Part shown: one piece after another, positions 17,681-27,248 of the stretch | Layout: every line of letters begins with the position of its first letter | How positions within the stretch are numbered: position 1 is the first letter of the stretch | Source of the DNA: Affinundibacterium seohonense | Lineage (GTDB): Bacteria > Pseudomonadota > Gammaproteobacteria > Burkholderiales > Burkholderiaceae_D | DNA: 64,000 nucleotides | Direction of reading: 5' to 3' | NCBI RefSeq assembly: GCF_014284305.1 | Contig: NZ_JACOFW010000001.1 | Location: 310,001 to 374,000, forward strand | Notes under the pieces: model-generated | Seen by the model: the letters and a program-made list of their open reading frames with translations, nothing else | Told to the model about the DNA's origin: nothing | The model's database searches: none | Program-made: the position numbers and the translations under genes

Positions 17681-19330
17681 ATGAAACCAGTCTTAGAAAA
17701 TCCTCTGTATTACCTTGAAAACTTTCAGTTGGTACTCGATTGGGTATGTGAACGATATGACGATGTATTGATTGACGAAGAACGACAGTTGATCAGTCGT
17801 TTTTCCGAGATGCCTCAGAATGCTCGTGCCATATTTGTTCGTATGGTCATGCGCAAAGGCGAGTTTTTCCGCCAAAGTAAATTGAGTTATGCAGAGATCG
17901 GCGATGTGCAAGCTGCATTGGCGCCACTGATTGCTGCTGGTTGGGTTGACTTAGATCCAATGCTCTCGATTGACCAGCTTTTTGATATTTTGCAGAAACC
18001 GGAAATCGTGTTGGCCTTTGCACTCACGGCACCTCACAAGCAAATGAACAAAGCGGAACAGTTGGCCTATTTGCGCGAGCTAGAGCCCGAGACAAAACCG
18101 TACTCAGCTTGGTACCCGACTTCAACAGAGGTAGTCGTTCAAATTAAAAACAAAGCACTATGTGATCGCCTGCGCTTGATCTTTTTTGGTAACTGGCATC
18201 AGGACTGGTCGGAATTTGTCTTGTCTGATCTCGGCATTTATCGCTATGAATCCATCGATATTTCAAAAGAATCGCGAGGTTTTCAAACTCGGCGTGATAT
18301 CGAAGACTATATCGCTTTGCAGCAATGCCGAGACTTGTTTGAGCAAGAAGAACCGATTGATATCGTTTTTGAAGAAGTCGTTGGGCTACACATCGACAAT
18401 GGCTGGATAGCCCGACGTCGCCACAAATTCTTATTCCAGCTAGGGCAACAGGCAGAGAAGCTCAAAGAATGGAATTTGGCGTTAAGGATTTACGGACAGA
18501 CACCGTATCTTGGCGTACGACTACGTAAAATCCGGGTGTTAGAGAAAATAGGGCAAAGCGCACAAGCCTTGCAATTACTCAATGAAGCTTTAGCAGCACC
18601 GGAAAGTGAAGCCGAACTGCAGCAGCTACAACGTAGCGCACCACGCCTAAATCGCAAGTTAGGACATCAAAAATCATCGACAATCAGTGCTACAGATGTG
18701 CATGTAATCGAACTCCAATTGCCCTATCCAATAGAATCGTTTTATGTAGAAGGTGTAGTGAGAGATTTTTTACATAGCGAAGATACGCCAGTGTTTTATG
18801 TAGAAAACACCCTGATCAATTCCTTGTTTGGCTTGTTGTGTTGGGATGCGATTTTTAAACCGATACCCGGTGCTTTTTTTCATCCTTTTCATCGTGGACC
18901 GGTTGATTTAACGAGTGCGGATTTTCATCTGAGACGGCAAGAGGACTTCGCACGTTGCCTATCACAACTTGATACAGATGCGTATATCACAAGCATCCGC
19001 CTAACCTTTGAAGTCAAGAATGGTATTCAATCACCCTTTGTATTTTGGGGCGCGCTTGACGAGACCTTGCTTGATCTTGCATTAAATTGCATTCCGCCCG
19101 AACACCTGAAACATTGGTTTAATCGCATCTTGTCTGACATCAAAGCCAATAGAAACGGCTTTCCAGACCTGATCCAGTTTTGGCCACAAGAGAAGCGTTA
19201 CAACATGATAGAAGTGAAAGGCCCAGGTGATCGCCTTCAAGACAATCAGAAGCGCTTGATCGATTACTGCGCTTTACATCAGATGCCGATTTCCGTCTGT
19301 TATCTCGAATGGTCTGAGGACAGTCAGTGA
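17681..19330 (+). CDS. VRR-NUC domain nuclease (FAN1-like)
   Basis: The 549-residue protein resembles bacterial FAN1-type structure-specific nucleases: an N-terminal winged-helix/SAP-like region, a helical TPR-like middle (FQLGQQAEKLKEWNLALRIY...), and a C-terminal VRR-NUC domain (residues ~430-545) with the PD-(D/E)XK catalytic residues in NGFPDLIQFWP and MIEVKGPGDRLQDNQ. FAN1 enzymes incise branched DNA and assist interstrand crosslink repair. The stop overlaps the start of the helicase gene by four bases (GTGA), implying a coupled two-gene repair module. Confidence 0.9.
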   Translation: MKPVLENPLYYLENFQLVLDWVCERYDDVLIDEERQLISRFSEMPQNARAIFVRMVMRKGEFFRQSKLSYAEIGDVQAALAPLIAAGWVDLDPMLSIDQLFDILQKPEIVLAFALTAPHKQMNKAEQLAYLRELEPETKPYSAWYPTSTEVVVQIKNKALCDRLRLIFFGNWHQDWSEFVLSDLGIYRYESIDISKESRGFQTRRDIEDYIALQQCRDLFEQEEPIDIVFEEVVGLHIDNGWIARRRHKFLFQLGQQAEKLKEWNLALRIYGQTPYLGVRLRKIRVLEKIGQSAQALQLLNEALAAPESEAELQQLQRSAPRLNRKLGHQKSSTISATDVHVIELQLPYPIESFYVEGVVRDFLHSEDTPVFYVENTLINSLFGLLCWDAIFKPIPGAFFHPFHRGPVDLTSADFHLRRQEDFARCLSQLDTDAYITSIRLTFEVKNGIQSPFVFWGALDETLLDLALNCIPPEHLKHWFNRILSDIKANRNGFPDLIQFWPQEKRYNMIEVKGPGDRLQDNQKRLIDYCALHQMPISVCYLEWSEDSQ

Positions 19331-21591
19331 GCAAAAGTCCGTATATCGTGTCCGTGCGTAGCTTGGTTGAATTTGCTGCCAAACAGGGCGATTTGGATTT
19401 TCGCTTTACCCCTTCACCGTCCGGTCTAGAAGGTATCGAAGGGCATAATCAAGTCACATCCCGCAGAAAAGCCAGTTATCAACGAGAAGTGCGACTTGAA
19501 GGACGCTTTGAAGAACTATGGATTAAAGGTCGCGCAGATGGTTTCGATCCCGATCTTGTGCAGATCGAGGAAATCAAAACCTATCGTGGCGACTTTCAAT
19601 CGATACCGGACAATCATCGCCAGCTTCATTGGGCGCAAGCGAAAATTTATGCACACTTGCTCTGTCTCAAACTCGAATTACCTGAAATGAAAGTCGCGCT
19701 AATTTACTACGACGTCGATAAGCAGACTGAGACTCCGATGGTCGAATCGTACGACTCAGCGTCGTTAGCAAGTTTCTTTAGACAGTTATGTGAACAGTTT
19801 CTCAGGTGGGCGAAACAAGAAATGGCTCATCGCGAGCAGCGTGATCGGGTGCTGCGTGAAATGCCCTTACCGCATACTAGCTTTAGAGTAGGGCAGCGGA
19901 CTCTGGCCGAGGCGATGTATAAAGCGAGCAACCGGGCATGCTGCCTATTGGCACAAGCGCCGACTGGCATAGGAAAGACTATTGGCAGCCTTTTCCCTAT
20001 GCTGAAAGCTAGTGCCGAACACCAGCTCGATAAGATTTTCTTTTTAGCTGCCAAAACATCTGGTCGCCAATTGGCGCTCAATGCAATTGAAAACTTGCAG
20101 GAAAAATTGCCGGGTACATCGCTAAGAACATTGGAGCTTGTTTCCAAAAACAATGCCTGTGAATATCCAGAAAACACCTGTCATGGTGATTCCTGTTCAT
20201 TAGCCAAAGGATTTTATGATCGTCTTCCCGCCGCGCGAGAGGCAGCTACACAGGTCACTATTCTCGATCAGGCAAAGCTGCGAGAGCTTGCGTTAGCTCA
20301 CCAAGTATGTCCGTATTATCTGAGTACAGAAATGGCGAAATGGAGCGACGTCATTATTGGTGATTACAACTACTATTTTGATCTTAATGCGATGTTGTAT
20401 GGTTTGACGTTGAGCAACGGTTGGAAGATTGGTCTGTTAGTGGATGAAGCACACAATATGGTGTCGCGGGCTCGTGCTATGTACACGACTGAATTGAGTC
20501 ATGTGCGTTTTAAAGAAGTACGTAAGCAAGCTCCGACAATTTTAAAGAAAGCGCTAGACCGACTTCATCGCCAATGGCTGACATTAGAGAAATCTGATGA
20601 CACCATTAACAAACACGAAAATCGATACCTAGTACACGCCACGCTGCCAGATAAATTCATTAAGGCATTGGCATCGCTGTGTGGCGAAATTGGTGCGTAT
20701 TTTGTGGAGCATCCATCAACGATCAATCCACTACTACAAGATTTTTATTTCGACGCATTGCTGTTCATTCGACTAAGCGAGAGTTTTGGCGAGCATTCGA
20801 TTTTCGATATAAACACATCAAAGTTCGGCTCAGTACTCTGCATTCGCAACATCGTTCCCGCACCGTTTCTCCAACCTAGATTCAAAGCGACTCACACCAG
20901 TGCCTTATTCTCGGCGACCTTAAGTCCTTGGAACTACTATAGCGATTTGCTAGGCATGCCCGACAACACTGCATGGGTCGATGTGGAATCGCCATTCAAC
21001 GCGGAACAATTGACTGTACATGTCGTTGGATCAGTATCAACCCGTTACGCTGATCGTCAGCAATCCTTGGCACCCATCGCTGAACTAATGGCAACACAAT
21101 TCAAGGAACTACCTGGCGCTTATCTCGCTTTCTTTAGCAGCTTTGATTATATGGATCAGGTCGCTAGCTTATTTCAGGAACGTTTTCCCGAGGCTACGGT
21201 ATGGAAGCAAACGAGACGGATGGATGAATCCGCGAAAAATAACTTTCTCGCAAACTTTACAGAAAACAGCCAAGGAATCGGCTTTGCGGTTTTAGGAGGT
21301 GCGTTTAGCGAAGGCATTGATTTACCTGGGTCTCGTTTGATCGGTGCATTCATCGCGACCTTAGGATTGCCGCAATTGAACCCGATCAACGAACAGATTA
21401 AACAACGCATGCAACATCTATTTGGTACGGGTCATGACTACACCTATTTGTATCCAGGATTGCAAAAAGTGGTTCAAGCCGCGGGAAGAGTCATTCGCAC
21501 AACATCTGATCGCGGCGTGATTTACTTAATCGATGATCGGTTTAAGCAGACACAAATTCAAGAATTGCTGCCACGGTGGTGGCAGCTTTAA
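19327..21591 (+). CDS. Superfamily 2 helicase (DinG/XPD-like) with N-terminal PD-(D/E)XK-like domain
   Basis: The 754-residue protein begins with a RecB/Cas4-like nuclease region (residues ~1-170) with GRADGFDPD (Asp71) and EEIKTYRG (Glu82-x-Lys84). The helicase core follows: Walker A APTGIGKT at ~211-218, DEAH near 373 (LLVDEAHNMV), and motif VI near the end (QAAGRVIRTTSDRG). Four cysteines between motifs I and II (NACEYPENTCHGDSC and HQVCPYYL) suggest the Fe-S cluster of XPD/DinG helicases. The GTG start overlaps the nuclease stop. It probably unwinds DNA for the VRR-NUC partner. Confidence 0.9.
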   Translation: MSKSPYIVSVRSLVEFAAKQGDLDFRFTPSPSGLEGIEGHNQVTSRRKASYQREVRLEGRFEELWIKGRADGFDPDLVQIEEIKTYRGDFQSIPDNHRQLHWAQAKIYAHLLCLKLELPEMKVALIYYDVDKQTETPMVESYDSASLASFFRQLCEQFLRWAKQEMAHREQRDRVLREMPLPHTSFRVGQRTLAEAMYKASNRACCLLAQAPTGIGKTIGSLFPMLKASAEHQLDKIFFLAAKTSGRQLALNAIENLQEKLPGTSLRTLELVSKNNACEYPENTCHGDSCSLAKGFYDRLPAAREAATQVTILDQAKLRELALAHQVCPYYLSTEMAKWSDVIIGDYNYYFDLNAMLYGLTLSNGWKIGLLVDEAHNMVSRARAMYTTELSHVRFKEVRKQAPTILKKALDRLHRQWLTLEKSDDTINKHENRYLVHATLPDKFIKALASLCGEIGAYFVEHPSTINPLLQDFYFDALLFIRLSESFGEHSIFDINTSKFGSVLCIRNIVPAPFLQPRFKATHTSALFSATLSPWNYYSDLLGMPDNTAWVDVESPFNAEQLTVHVVGSVSTRYADRQQSLAPIAELMATQFKELPGAYLAFFSSFDYMDQVASLFQERFPEATVWKQTRRMDESAKNNFLANFTENSQGIGFAVLGGAFSEGIDLPGSRLIGAFIATLGLPQLNPINEQIKQRMQHLFGTGHDYTYLYPGLQKVVQAAGRVIRTTSDRGVIYLIDDRFKQTQIQELLPRWWQL

Positions 21592-21615
21592 CCTTGAATT
21601 TAGTATAAAAGCCTT

Positions 21616-23013
21616 CTACTTGGGTGCTTGCGCGCTACCAAACATAAAGCTGAAGCCTGTAGCAGTTTTGCTACCTTTTTGCGCGGTTGTGGCAAAAGAA
21701 TGACAACCCATGCAGCTATTCCCTTTGGTCTGCATAAAGGTTTCTAGCACCGGATTGATCAGAGTATTGGTGCTAATATCGCCAGGCTTACCTGGAGAGA
21801 GTGGTACCGACAGCGGAACAGGAGTCGCGAGGTTGAGCACGGTCTTGGACCATTGTGTATCGATCATCGCGTAGTATTGCCAAGGCGATTTTGCGAAGCC
21901 TTCAACGATCATTTTTTGCGCTTGCGTATTCACTTGTGCCGCATTCACGTCATCCGGAAATACTTGTACGACTTGAGTTGGATTGGTGCCCTTGGTATTA
22001 ACAGGGGTTTTGCTAGCAGGATTATTGAAGCTGTAGTTTTGCTTAGGCGTTGCACCCATTAGCGGCGCATTATCTACCTGATAAAAGGTTGCCCACAGTC
22101 CTGCATTTTGTTTTCCACCACTAGCAAAAATATGAAATCCAACTAAGCCGATAGTGACCGATTTGCCGCCAGAAGCGCCGGGAATAAATCCCTTTGCAAC
22201 ATGAAAACGCCCAGAGCTTGCTTCTGTCGCAGTCAGTACTTTCCAAGCCGCTTTCACTTCGATCGATCCAGATGGCAATATGATATTCGTCTTCTTAGCA
22301 AATGTAGCTTGTGACGTTGCGTTGTATAAGCTGTTTTTCGTGATGTAATCATATTGAGCCTTATTCATGGCTACATCGTAATACACAGGATTTTTCTGTT
22401 GGTCATAGAGAATATTGCCATCCGATTGAGTGATCTCATCGAGTGGAATAGTTGTGCTCGCGGTTAGGCTCTTATTTGCCTTGAGTGTTGCCTGAAGTTT
22501 GGCAACGGTAGGAGATACCTTCGCCGTACGTGTCAACATTCTCACACCGCCCACAGCCACTTCACTCGCAATGTCTTTTGGAAGCGCCGCATTGACGACA
22601 CTGTTATCCCACGGTTGCGGTTTGGCTCCATTAGGCAAAAATACCTGCTCTTCAGTGAGGAAACTTTCCCAAACCGTTGTGCCTGGCGCGCCGAATAGGG
22701 CAGAGGTATCGGGGATGCCACGTTGCCCCGATTTAGCTGGCCAATTGAGATAGATAAAAGTTTGCCACATGGCGCAATCTGCACCTGGATTGGTGAATTC
22801 ACCATTACTCAGTTTAGGAATCGGCTTCAGTTGAACCCCAATCGGGTTTAGCCCGCCACATGGAAAACTCGGAACGGTAGCTGCTTTAGGTGCGGCAGGT
22901 GCCGCATTTTGTGCGATCGCGCTGGAAAGCGATGCATAACCAAAAGCTAGCCCAACGACGAGTGTTGAGAGCACAGTTCGCTTAGAGTTGCGATTGAAAT
23001 TAGGTAGGTGCAT
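21616..23013 (-). CDS. Secreted mono-heme protein of unknown function
   Basis: The 465-residue product has a signal peptide (TLVVGLAFGYASLSSAIAQ) and a single CMGCH heme-binding motif at residues 434-438 near the C-terminus. The body has no motif I recognise; it is rich in beta-forming segments (VTIGLVGFHIFASGGKQNAGLWATF) and contains FIYLNWPAKSGQRG near residue 87. Heme close to the C-terminus suggests an electron-transfer or sensing tail. It is transcribed convergently with the helicase. I cannot assign a substrate. Confidence 0.8.
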   Translation of the reverse strand: MHLPNFNRNSKRTVLSTLVVGLAFGYASLSSAIAQNAAPAAPKAATVPSFPCGGLNPIGVQLKPIPKLSNGEFTNPGADCAMWQTFIYLNWPAKSGQRGIPDTSALFGAPGTTVWESFLTEEQVFLPNGAKPQPWDNSVVNAALPKDIASEVAVGGVRMLTRTAKVSPTVAKLQATLKANKSLTASTTIPLDEITQSDGNILYDQQKNPVYYDVAMNKAQYDYITKNSLYNATSQATFAKKTNIILPSGSIEVKAAWKVLTATEASSGRFHVAKGFIPGASGGKSVTIGLVGFHIFASGGKQNAGLWATFYQVDNAPLMGATPKQNYSFNNPASKTPVNTKGTNPTQVVQVFPDDVNAAQVNTQAQKMIVEGFAKSPWQYYAMIDTQWSKTVLNLATPVPLSVPLSPGKPGDISTNTLINPVLETFMQTKGNSCMGCHSFATTAQKGSKTATGFSFMFGSAQAPK

Positions 23014-23495
23014 AGTTTATTTCTCCCTTTGTCTTGCAGTCAATTTATGAGAACGTGGAACGAAGAACAGACTTAAAGAGAACAACACCACCAAGCTTAG
23101 CTACAAACGCTTTTGCGTTGAACACATGTCTGATCCATGTTTCGCCAAAAAACTTAACAGGTAGCAGTTTTTAGAATCTCAAAAAGTCAAATCTGCTAGT
23201 GCCGTCACTGCAATCACAGCAAACATCATGCCAGTCAAAAAGGGGACATTTTTTGTGGATACGTCACGTATTTAGGGTGTTGTTTTTAGTATTTACATGT
23301 CAATGAATGCCTAATTGGGAAAACTTGGTGTAATACATTCGTCGAAAAAACGAAGTCACCAAAAAGTAAATCGACAATTCAGCGATGTTGATTAGGCTTG
23401 ATGTGAAAACTGGCTGTCATTAGCTTTAATTTGTGTAACCAAAATTCTCGTATTGGTTCAAATTACCAAAAAATACACTTTGAGGAAAGGAAGAT
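23014..23495. other. 482-bp intergenic stretch upstream of heme protein and IS3 fragment
   Basis: No convincing gene is present. There is a small hairpin with AACGC/GCGTT arms near 23107, possibly part of the leader of the heme-protein gene. The region also holds the promoter or left border of the IS3 fragment; I could not define an inverted-repeat end. Confidence 0.4.
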
Positions 23496-23765
23496 ATGAA
23501 GCGAAGTTTCGACGAGCGCCAAATCATTGGCGTATTGAAGGAGATCGATTCTGGCATCACTGTGGCTGCACTTTGTCGCAAGCATGATATCAGCGAGTCC
23601 ACCTACTATAAATGGAAGGCTAAATATAGTGGCATGTCATTATCTGATCGCGAAAAATTAGAACTTCTGGAAGCGGAGAACGCCAAACTAAAATGTTTGT
23701 TGGCGGAATCAATTCTGGCTAATGCTGCATTGAGGGAGAAAAGTGGTGAAAGAGTGGAGGCATAA
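23496..23765 (+). mobile_element. Orphan IS3-family OrfA
   Basis: The 89-residue frame (MKRSFDERQIIGVLKEIDSG...ELCR-like AALCRKHDISESTYYKWKAK...) is the helix-turn-helix plus leucine-zipper OrfA of an IS3-family transposase, closest in appearance to the IS407/IS2-like groups. The expected OrfB with the DDE integrase domain is absent downstream, where only 300 bp of non-coding sequence follow before the next gene. It is therefore a non-functional remnant. A ribosome site (AGGAAAGGAAG) precedes it. Confidence 0.85.
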
Positions 23766-24076
23766 ATCGAAATCAAAATCTACATAATCCACCAGGTTTA
23801 TTTCAAGCCATCCGAGTTGCGTTGTCTTGAAGATCGCATTCATGATGGTTCTCAATGTAGTTTGCCGATTTTATTTTATGTTTTGCTGAATTTCGACCAA
23901 AAACGACGGAAAAATTGGTGCTACTATTTAAATTAACGTTAGATATTTCGTAGATATATTAGTTGTAGTTTGAAAGTGAACATTTGAGCGCAAGGAAATG
24001 TCGCGATGTTCTCGTGAATAAAGACAGCAGTCAGTTACAAAACAATTATTTACTTAGAAAAAAAGGTACAAGAATT
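23766..24076. other. 311-bp stretch downstream of IS3 OrfA
   Basis: I see no gene and no recognisable OrfB codons; the stretch is AT-rich and probably carries the promoter of the sugar-catabolic island that begins at 24077. Confidence 0.4.
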
Positions 24077-25465
24077 ATGGATCGTAGAAGTTTACTCAAA
24101 AGCCTCAGCTTGAGCTTGGGCGCTGGCATCGTCACCACTGACGTTTTAGCACGCGTAGGGGAGAACGCATATAGCTATAGGATTGGTGAGAATTCCACCC
24201 ACCACCCCTTATCCAAAGCAGTTACTGTCATCACGTGTGGCGCAGGAAGCAGGGGAAATGTCTATGGCGATTACGCAACACAATTTCCAGAACAACTGAA
24301 GGTCATCGGCGTCGCAGAGCCAATTGCTTTTCGCAATGAAAAGTACGCCAAGAAACATAACATTGAGGCGGAAAACCGCTTCAATACCTGGGAAGACGTC
24401 TTCAAAAAACCAAAGATGGCAGATGCTGTGATCATCTCTATGCCAGACAATCTCCACTACGAACCATGTATGCAAGCATTGCGCCTTGGTTACGATGTTT
24501 TATTGGAAAAACCAATTGCGCCAACCGAAAGAGAATGCCGAAATATTCTTGCCCTAGCAAAGAAAACCGGACGCATAGTCGCAGTGTGCCATGTCTTAAG
24601 ATACGCGCCTTACTTCGTTAAGATGAAAGAGCTGATTGCAAAAGGCGCGATCGGTGAGGTGATTAGTATGCAGCATCTTGAACCTATCGAACACACTCAC
24701 ATGGCTCACTCCTATGTACGCGGCAACTGGCATAACTCCAAGCAGACCACACCTATCATCTTAGCCAAGTCCTGTCACGATCTTGACATCATGAAATGGG
24801 TCATCAATAAGAAGGCAGAAAAAATCGTCGCGATGGGTAACTTGAAATGGTTCCGTCGCGAAAATGCGCCGCAAGGCAGCACGGCTCGATGTACCGATGG
24901 ATGTGCGATTGAGCGTACTTGCCCTTACTCCGCCATCAAAGAGTATGTCGATGTCGTTGGTAGATCACATGTTTTAGATATTCCAGACAACGTGCCAGAT
25001 CGTAAGTTTGCGGCTCGCGAAAAACTCAAAACTAGTGATTACGGTCGCTGTGTTTATCGTATGGATAATGATCAGCCTGACCACTATGTGTCGAGCATAC
25101 AGTTCAGTGACAACGTGACCGCTAGTTTTTCTATGGAAGCCTTTACCGCCTACCACGGTCGTCGTACACGAGTTATGGGTTCAATGGGCGATATGGTTGG
25201 CGACATGAATGAGTTGGTAGTTCATGATTTTAGAACTAAGAAAGAAACTAGATTTGTGCCTGACGCCGAGGATGTAGCGGGTTATAAAAATAGTGGACAC
25301 GGTGGTGGCGACTGGCTATTGGTGAAAGATTTCGTGCAAGCCGTTGCTCAACAAAATCCAGCGCTATTAACTTCAACCATTGATGAGTCTATCGAAAGTC
25401 ACATCATGGGGTTCATGGCGGAGAGCAGTCGTAAAAACGGCAGAGTGATGGAAGTGAAAACTTGA
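24077..25465 (+). CDS. Gfo/Idh/MocA oxidoreductase, Tat-exported type
   Basis: The 462-residue protein begins with a twin-arginine-like signal (MDRRSLLKSLSLSLGAGIV) and then a Rossmann NAD(P)-binding domain (VITCGAGSRGNVYG) and the family motif LEKPIAPTE with the conserved lysine near residue 154. A cysteine-containing segment (CTDGCAIERTCPYSA) is common in the exported Gfo/Idh/MocA subfamily. Members interconvert hydroxyl and keto groups on sugars. ATG 24077 was chosen because the export signal begins there; the open frame to 23984 lacks support. It opens the island and probably handles a keto-sugar. Confidence 0.9.
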   Translation: MDRRSLLKSLSLSLGAGIVTTDVLARVGENAYSYRIGENSTHHPLSKAVTVITCGAGSRGNVYGDYATQFPEQLKVIGVAEPIAFRNEKYAKKHNIEAENRFNTWEDVFKKPKMADAVIISMPDNLHYEPCMQALRLGYDVLLEKPIAPTERECRNILALAKKTGRIVAVCHVLRYAPYFVKMKELIAKGAIGEVISMQHLEPIEHTHMAHSYVRGNWHNSKQTTPIILAKSCHDLDIMKWVINKKAEKIVAMGNLKWFRRENAPQGSTARCTDGCAIERTCPYSAIKEYVDVVGRSHVLDIPDNVPDRKFAAREKLKTSDYGRCVYRMDNDQPDHYVSSIQFSDNVTASFSMEAFTAYHGRRTRVMGSMGDMVGDMNELVVHDFRTKKETRFVPDAEDVAGYKNSGHGGGDWLLVKDFVQAVAQQNPALLTSTIDESIESHIMGFMAESSRKNGRVMEVKT

Positions 25466-25494
25466 CGTTCAACTCAGTCACTTAATGAGTTGAT

Positions 25495-25640
25495 TTAGCC
25501 TGATTCGTAGAGTGTTCCCATCGCACCCTGCTTATCAGTTAAAACTCGAGTAATTCGCTTCAAGTTAAATGCGGTAGTACACAAATCATTGATTTTTAAG
25601 ACTCTAATAGCAAGGCTGCAAACACTAAGCAAACTTGGAG
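25495..25640 (-). pseudogene. Possible transposase C-terminal remnant
   Basis: On the minus strand about 48 codons run open to a TAA at 25495, ending with a segment reading CTTAFNLKRITRVLTDKQG. The 'AFNLKR' pattern resembles the last helix of IS5/IS1182-type transposases. There is no start and a stop lies immediately upstream, so at most it is a decayed fragment. The rest of the 439-bp gap (25466-25904) shows no gene. Confidence 0.35.
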
Positions 25641-25904
25641 TAAAAATTAGCTAGTGCAGCCTAGCTTGCGTGATGAAAAATCGTCCTTTGCCGAATTTGT
25701 TATATTTTTTGCGGATTTTTCCATATTGCTTCCTAATTTCACTTGCTACTATATTTGCGACATCGTGACAAAAATGTGCTGTTGCAAAATCGGCGTTGGA
25801 TGAACTGAAACTGCTTTCATATGTCTCATCCATAAGCTTATTTTTTGCCCATTTTAAAAGTCGCGAAGAAAGAGCATTTCCAGTACACAAAAAAAGGAAA
25901 GCAG

Positions 25905-27248
25905 ATGGAGACTAAAAATAATTTCAACGCACGTTTGTTGTTGACTTCCAACTTAGCAATTTTTACGATAGGTCTGGGCTTTGCGGTAAGGGCTGCAATT
26001 GCCGATGATTTGCGCGTAAAGATTTTTAGTGTGATTGATGCCGCGCAATCGGCAACCATGGTTGGTCAAGCGCTAGGTATGACCTTTCTCGGTTTTGCCT
26101 TCACGCTGTTAATCGGTAGCTCATTGGTTGATATCTTAGGCTCAAAGCGCATCCTAGTATTTTCCGCTTTGAGTAATTTAGTCGGTAGTTTATTGGTATT
26201 GTGGGCGTCGCTGCGTCCTGTCGATGCCACTAGCTATACCATCGTCTTGTTAGGATTAATGCTAACCGGTTTGGGGTGGGGTGGGGTCGAGGCGGCTGTC
26301 AACCCATTGGTTGTGAGTATAGACCCTGAAAATAAAATCAAACGGCTGAATATTTTACATGCGTGGTGGCCGGCGGGCATTGTCTTTGGCGGTCTATTTA
26401 GCATACTGGTCAAAAGCTTTGGACTGCCTTGGCAGACTAATCTCGTCGTGCTGTGTTTGCCGGCTTTCGCCATCATCATGTTGGTGCGTGGTCAGGTTTT
26501 TCCGGTCACGGAGCGGGTAGCTCAGGGCGTGTCCTACGCCGACATGTGCCGCGAATTATATCGCCGCCCGCAATTCTTAGTTTTCTTGTGCTGCATGTGG
26601 CTTACCACGTCTAGCGAACTGGCGCCAGGTCAATGGGTCGACCTCACTTTGAGTCACACAGTAGGTATGAGCGGCATCTTTATTTTGATATATGTTAGCA
26701 GTTTGATGTTTGTCATGCGTCATTTTGCCGGTCCGATTGCCCATCGTTTATCAAGTATAGGTTTGTTGTGGGTTAGTAGTTTGTTGGCAGCGATAGGTTT
26801 GTTTGCACTCAGTCGTGCGAATAGTCCGGTGACGGCAGTGTTGGCTGCAACGATTTGGGGTGCTGGCGTTTGTTTCATGTGGCCGACTATGTTGGCGGTG
26901 GTTTCCGAACGCTTCGTGCGTGGTGGTGCACTGGCAATGGGTCTAATGGGATTCATTGGAGGGATGGCAATTCAATTTTTATTGCCTGTGCTCGGTAAAA
27001 TTTTCGACGACGCCAAAAACCTAGCCGCTGGTGGCGCTGATAAATTGGCGACCTTATCTGCAGAACAATCGAGTCAGGTGATACAAATCGCCTCACGCGA
27101 ATCTTTCCAAGTCATCGCCTTGGTACCGTTGATTCTATTGCCGATATTCGCGGCGATCTGGTTGCATGATCGTAGGCAGAGCAAAAAAAATGCCGATCAG
27201 TCAGTGCTTAGTTGTGAATCCAGAGCTGACCCTAAGTTGAGAAACTAA
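25905..27248 (+). CDS. MFS transporter, sugar-type
   Basis: The 447-residue protein has twelve predicted transmembrane helices (first: LLLTSNLAIFTIGLGFAV; last: ALVPLILLPIFAAIWL) and MFS-like loop patterns (GSKRILVFSALSNLVGS). ATG 25905 has AAAAGGAAAG upstream; the frame is open to 25845 but that part is polar and unlikely. The gene abuts the regulator gene (stop at 27248, next ATG at 27249). By position it most likely imports the glycoside or sugar degraded by the island. Confidence 0.88.
   Translation: METKNNFNARLLLTSNLAIFTIGLGFAVRAAIADDLRVKIFSVIDAAQSATMVGQALGMTFLGFAFTLLIGSSLVDILGSKRILVFSALSNLVGSLLVLWASLRPVDATSYTIVLLGLMLTGLGWGGVEAAVNPLVVSIDPENKIKRLNILHAWWPAGIVFGGLFSILVKSFGLPWQTNLVVLCLPAFAIIMLVRGQVFPVTERVAQGVSYADMCRELYRRPQFLVFLCCMWLTTSSELAPGQWVDLTLSHTVGMSGIFILIYVSSLMFVMRHFAGPIAHRLSSIGLLWVSSLLAAIGLFALSRANSPVTAVLAATIWGAGVCFMWPTMLAVVSERFVRGGALAMGLMGFIGGMAIQFLLPVLGKIFDDAKNLAAGGADKLATLSAEQSSQVIQIASRESFQVIALVPLILLPIFAAIWLHDRRQSKKNADQSVLSCESRADPKLRN

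Noticed and set aside
23984-24076. An N-terminal extension of the first Gfo/Idh/MocA protein
   Set aside because: The extension lacks a ribosome site and precedes a complete export signal starting at 24077.
25651-25890. A 79-codon minus-strand frame upstream of the MFS gene
   Set aside because: It overlaps the MFS ribosome-site region, has biased composition and no clear start site.
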